From the NCBI RefSeq assembly GCF_012027615.1, contig NZ_SNUT01000001.1, positions 496,001 through 560,000 on the forward strand: a stretch of DNA of 64,000 nt. Direction: 5' to 3'. Below are positions 61,052-64,000 of the stretch, in pieces. Position 1 is the first letter of the stretch; each line of letters starts with the position of its first letter. The DNA is from Thermococcus sp. 21S7 (GTDB lineage Archaea; Methanobacteriota_B; Thermococci; Thermococcales; Thermococcaceae). Under the pieces are notes generated by a model that was not told where the DNA came from, made no database searches, and saw nothing but the letters and a program-made list of their open reading frames with translations. A program made the translations under genes and the position numbers.

Positions 61052-61122
61052 GCCCCGCAAAGTTTCAGCGCTGGCGGAAGTTTTATTAACTTTGACTTAC
61101 AAAAAGTTTACGAGGTGGTACT

Positions 61123-61359
61123 ATGGAGGAGCCCATAGTTATTGGAAAAGACAAATTCAAGATAAGTGAGGACGAGACCGCCAAAAGGGAGCTCCGCATA
61201 GTTAAGGTCAGCGACGATGTGATTCAGGTTCAGGAGGAGGTTCACGGCATCATCGCCCTCGTCGGCGCAAGCTCAAGCGTCAACATCAAGAAGGAGGAAC
61301 TTAAGAACCTCATAAAAGTCGCCAAAGAGGAGTTCGGCTGGACCGACATCTGCGAATGA
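61123..61359 (+). CDS. Small acidic protein, function unknown
   Basis: The product is 78 residues (MEEPIVIGKDKFKISEDETA ... VNIKKEELKNLIKVAKEEFG), mixed strand and helix with no membrane segment or known motif. GAGGTGG lies upstream of the ATG, and TTTTATTAAC at about 61080 is a likely TATA box. It sits between the inverted-repeat element and fbp but has its own promoter. The codon and residue use are normal for the genome, so I take it as real. Confidence 0.65.
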   Translation: MEEPIVIGKDKFKISEDETAKRELRIVKVSDDVIQVQEEVHGIIALVGASSSVNIKKEELKNLIKVAKEEFGWTDICE

Positions 61360-61400
61360 ACCCTCATTTCTCTTTCTGTGAAAATTTGCCGCCAGCCTGG

Positions 61401-61417
61401 TATCATCGGCGGTGATA
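61401..61417. promoter_or_regulatory. Thermococcales glycolytic motif (Tgr/TrmBL1 site) upstream of fbp
   Basis: TATCATCGGCGGTGATA fits the TATCAC-N5-GTGATA motif in all but one base (T for C). It lies immediately upstream of the TATA box GTTTTATAAG at 61423-61432. In Thermococcales the regulator Tgr/TrmBL1 represses glycolytic genes when bound downstream of TATA and activates gluconeogenic genes when bound upstream of it, as here. Expected effect: activation of fbp when sugars are absent. Confidence 0.85.
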
Positions 61418-61422
61418 TTAAC

Positions 61423-61432
61423 GTTTTATAAG
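61423..61432 (+). promoter_or_regulatory. TATA box of fbp
   Basis: GTTTTATAAG lies six bases after the glycolytic motif and about 40 bases before ATG 61468, predicting a transcript start near 61453. Confidence 0.6.
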
Positions 61433-61467
61433 CATAAAAGTGCTTAAAAGCCATCGAGGTGGTTGCT

Positions 61468-62595
61468 ATGGCAGTTGGAGAGAAGATAACGATCAGTGTT
61501 ATAAAGGCTGACATCGGCGGCTGGCCGGGCCATTCAAGGGTTCATCCCCAGCTCGTTGAGACCGCCGAGGAGGTTCTCGCCAAGGCCCGGGAAGAGGGCA
61601 CGATAATTGACTTCTACGTCGCCACCTGCGGCGATGACCTTCAGCTCATCATGACTCACAAGAAAGGCGTTGACAGTTCGGAGATACACGGTCTTGCATG
61701 GAAAGCCTTTGAGGAGGCCACCAAGGTCGCCAAGGAGCTCGGCCTCTACGGAGCGGGTCAGGACCTCCTCAAGGACGCCTTCAGTGGAAACGTCCGCGGA
61801 ATGGGGCCAGGAGTTGCGGAGATGGAGATAACCCTCAGGAAGAGCGAGCCGATAGTGACCTTCCACATGGACAAGACCGAACCTGGAGCCTTCAACCTGC
61901 CGATATTCAGGATGTTCGCCGACCCGTTCAACACTGCCGGCCTCGTGATAGACCCCAACATGCACATGGGCTTCCGCTTCGAGGTCTGGGACATAAAGGA
62001 GCACAAGCGCGTGATCCTCAACACGCCTGAGGAAGTCTACGATCTCCTCGCCCTCATCGGAGCCAAGAGCCGCTACGTCATCAAGCGTGTTTACCCGAAG
62101 AAGGGCCACAAGATATCCGAGGACGAGCCGGTTGCCGTCATCAGCACGGAGAAGCTCTACGAGATAGCCGGAGAGTACGTCGGAAAGGACGACCCAGTCG
62201 CGATAGTCCGCGCCCAGAGCGGCCTCCCTGCCCTCGGGGAGGTTCTTGAGCCATTCGCATTCCCGCACCTGGTCAGCGGCTGGATGAGGGGTTCCCACAA
62301 CGGCCCGGTCATGCCCGTCGCGATGCACCAGGCCAACCCGACGAGGTTCGACGGCCCGCCGCGCGTCGTCGCCCTCGGCTGGCAGATAAGCCCAGAAGGA
62401 AAGCTCGTGGGTCCGGTTGACCTCTTCGACGACCCGGCCTTCGACGGCGCCAGGCAGAAGGCCGTCGAGATCGCCGAGTACATGCGCAGGCACGGCCCGT
62501 TCGAGCCTCACAGGCTCCCGATGGAGGACATGGAGTACACCACCCTCCCGGGTGTTCTGGAGAAGCTCAAGGACAGGTTCGAGCCCGTCGAATGA
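61468..62595 (+). CDS. fbp: Fructose-1,6-bisphosphatase, archaeal class V (FBP aldolase/phosphatase)
   Basis: The product is 375 residues, the usual length of the archaeal enzyme. Family stretches are visible: MAVGEKITISVIKADIGGWP, KDAFSGNVRGMGPGVAEMEI, IPVMPVAMHQANPTRFDGPP-type region and MHMGFRFEVWDI. The enzyme hydrolyses fructose 1,6-bisphosphate in gluconeogenesis; in the family it also condenses triose phosphates. ATG 61468 has GAGGTGG upstream. The Tgr motif places it under sugar control. Confidence 0.95.
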   Translation: MAVGEKITISVIKADIGGWPGHSRVHPQLVETAEEVLAKAREEGTIIDFYVATCGDDLQLIMTHKKGVDSSEIHGLAWKAFEEATKVAKELGLYGAGQDLLKDAFSGNVRGMGPGVAEMEITLRKSEPIVTFHMDKTEPGAFNLPIFRMFADPFNTAGLVIDPNMHMGFRFEVWDIKEHKRVILNTPEEVYDLLALIGAKSRYVIKRVYPKKGHKISEDEPVAVISTEKLYEIAGEYVGKDDPVAIVRAQSGLPALGEVLEPFAFPHLVSGWMRGSHNGPVMPVAMHQANPTRFDGPPRVVALGWQISPEGKLVGPVDLFDDPAFDGARQKAVEIAEYMRRHGPFEPHRLPMEDMEYTTLPGVLEKLKDRFEPVE

Positions 62596-62712
62596 TTCCA
62601 TTTTCCTTTCTTACCGCCACTCTTCTCCCATAAACTCTTATAACCCCAAGCACATAGCCGTCAATATACACCCTTCGGCCAGGAAGGATAGTAATGTACA
62701 CCGGTGATTGAA

Positions 62713-64000
62713 ATGGACGAAGATATGTTCATTCTCTCCCTCGATGAGGGAACCACCAGCGCCAGAGCGATAATCTTCGACGGAGAAAGCAACGTTCTGG
62801 GCATCGGGCAGTACGAGTTCCCGCAACACTACCCACGACCCGGTTGGGTCGAGCACAGGCCGGACGAGATATGGGATGCCCAGTTCAAGGCGATAAAGAA
62901 GGCGCTGGAGAGGGCAAAGATAGGGCCGGAGCGGATAGCGGCCATAGGCGTCACCAACCAGAGAGAAACGACCATAGTGTGGGACAGGGAAACCGGAAGG
63001 CCGGTCTACAACGCCATCGTCTGGCAATGCCGGAGAACCGCCGAGATAGTGGAGGAGATAAAGAGAGAATACGGAGATATGATAAAGCAGAAGACCGGCC
63101 TCGTGCCCGATGCCTACTTCTCGGCGAGCAAGCTCAAGTGGCTGCTCGACAACGTTCCGGGGCTTATGGAAAAGGCAGAGCGGGGGGAGATTCTCTTCGG
63201 GACTGTGGATACCTTCCTCATCTACCTCCTCACGGGGGAGCACGTAACCGATTACTCCAACGCTTCCAGGACGATGCTCTTCAACATCAAGAGGCTCGAC
63301 TGGGACGACGAACTGCTGGAAATCTTCGGGATTCCAGAAGGAATCCTCCCAGAGGTCAAGGAGTCGAGCGAGGTATACGGATACACAAAAAGGGAACTCC
63401 TGGGGGCCGAGATACCCGTGAGCGGAGACGCGGGCGACCAGCAGGCGGCCCTGTTCGGCCAGGCTGCTTTTGAAGCTGGAATGGTGAAGGCCACCTATGG
63501 GACGGGGAGCTTCATTTTAGCGAACACGGGGAAGACCGTCCGCTATTCCGACAACCTGCTCACAACGATAGCCTGGGGACTCAACGGAAAGGTCACCTAC
63601 GCTCTTGAGGGGAGCGTCTTCATAACCGGGGCGGCCGTCCAGTGGCTCCGCGATGGAATTGGAATCATAGGGAGGGCCGAAGAGACAGAGGAACTTGCAA
63701 GGGAGCTCAAAAGCAACGAGGGCGTTTACTTCGTCCCGGCCTTTGTGGGCCTCGGCGCCCCATACTGGGATCAGTTCGCTAGGGGCGTGATAATCGGAAT
63801 AACGCGCGGAACCGGAAGGGAGCACCTAGCAAGGGCGACTCTGGAGGCGATAGCCTACCTGACCCGCGACGTGATCGATGAGATGGAAAGGCTCGTTGGC
63901 ATAAAGGAACTGCGCGTTGACGGGGGAGCAACGGCGAACGATTTCCTGATGGAGTTTCAGGCCGACATACTAGGAAAGCCCGTCATAAGGCCGGTAGTTA
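62713..64000 (+). CDS. glpK: Glycerol kinase, 5' part (runs off the window)
   Basis: About 429 of the expected 495-500 residues are visible and open to the window edge. It begins [20 protein letters not shown] and contains [55 protein letters not shown] and [20 protein letters not shown], all typical of glycerol kinase. It phosphorylates glycerol to glycerol 3-phosphate with ATP. ATG 62713 has GGTGAT four bases upstream; CTCTTATAACC near 62635 is the likely TATA box. No glycolytic motif is evident here. Confidence 0.95.
   Translation, partial: MDEDMFILSLDEGTTSARAIIFDGESNVLGIGQYEFPQHYPRPGWVEHRPDEIWDAQFKAIKKALERAKIGPERIAAIGVTNQRETTIVWDRETGRPVYNAIVWQCRRTAEIVEEIKREYGDMIKQKTGLVPDAYFSASKLKWLLDNVPGLMEKAERGEILFGTVDTFLIYLLTGEHVTDYSNASRTMLFNIKRLDWDDELLEIFGIPEGILPEVKESSEVYGYTKRELLGAEIPVSGDAGDQQAALFGQAAFEAGMVKATYGTGSFILANTGKTVRYSDNLLTTIAWGLNGKVTYALEGSVFITGAAVQWLRDGIGIIGRAEETEELARELKSNEGVYFVPAFVGLGAPYWDQFARGVIIGITRGTGREHLARATLEAIAYLTRDVIDEMERLVGIKELRVDGGATANDFLMEFQADILGKPVIRPVV

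Noticed and set aside
62596-62712. Glycolytic motif upstream of glpK
   Set aside because: GTACACCGGTGATTG shows only half of the motif; no TATCAC half lies five bases away.

Overview
The window is chromosomal DNA from a hyperthermophilic euryarchaeon of the order Thermococcales, most likely genus Thermococcus. The evidence is the shared-gamma pyruvate/2-ketoisovalerate ferredoxin oxidoreductase cluster (porG-vorDAB-porDAB), TFE and archaeal NAC, the archaeal class V fructose-1,6-bisphosphatase with a TATCAn-N5-GTGATA type glycolytic-motif operator, tRNA-Trp with a box C/D intron, TATA-box promoters with AGGTGA-type ribosome binding sites, and dense operons. I see no rRNA, CRISPR array, complete insertion sequence or provirus.

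Layout. 1-8.4 kb: end of a BtpA-family gene, then a five-gene envelope operon (transglutaminase-like/DUF4129 protein, membrane proteins, MoxR ATPase, DUF58) and a PH/SHOCT protein. 8.4-17 kb: DUF257, the TldD/TldE protease pair, a regulator plus small membrane protein, a UspA-permease-UspA block, a secreted Lon-type protease, a box C/D sRNA and tRNA-Ala(CGC). 17-24.3 kb: C4 metabolism (malic enzyme, two-subunit fumarase), a DUF4143 ATPase with a three-unit palindrome array in its promoter, SerA, and a ketopantoate reductase fused in frame to a DUF47/PhoU-like domain. 24.3-32.4 kb: TrmJ-like methylase, MGMT, TPR protein, a PIN-domain remnant, NAC, AhpD-like protein, HEAT protein, HflX, a lipoprotein and a Pit phosphate transporter. 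32.6-38.3 kb: the POR/VOR cluster. 38.4-46.7 kb: Mrp ATPase, DUF2110, TFE, PfkB kinase, ACT regulator, acylphosphatase, CutA, DUF99, a second box C/D sRNA, a tandem UspA protein and a GC-rich structured intergenic segment.

46.7-57.05 kb is the strongest candidate for an undescribed system. It is a colinear minus-strand block: dipeptide-type ABC transporter (binding protein, two permeases, two ATPases), two different Asp/Glu/hydantoin racemase-family proteins, a DUF917 protein, a NicX/M29-like metalloenzyme, a nitroreductase-family flavoprotein and a small helical protein, followed by an AsnC/Lrp regulator with its own probable promoter. Many of the genes overlap or nearly touch. I infer uptake and breakdown of a small amide, peptide or ring compound; the substrate is unknown.

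57.3-64 kb: GcvT, a second AAA ATPase with tandem palindromes on its start, an EamA transporter, tRNA-Trp with an intron, an interrupted inverted-repeat element, a small orphan protein, Fbp and the 5' part of glpK. Joined functionally, fumarase, malic enzyme, POR, Fbp and GlpK are pieces of the C3/C4 and gluconeogenic metabolism of a peptide- and sugar-fermenting Thermococcus.

Gene starts were picked by hand from ribosome binding sites, TATA spacing and family lengths. Function names come from motifs and family knowledge, not from searches.
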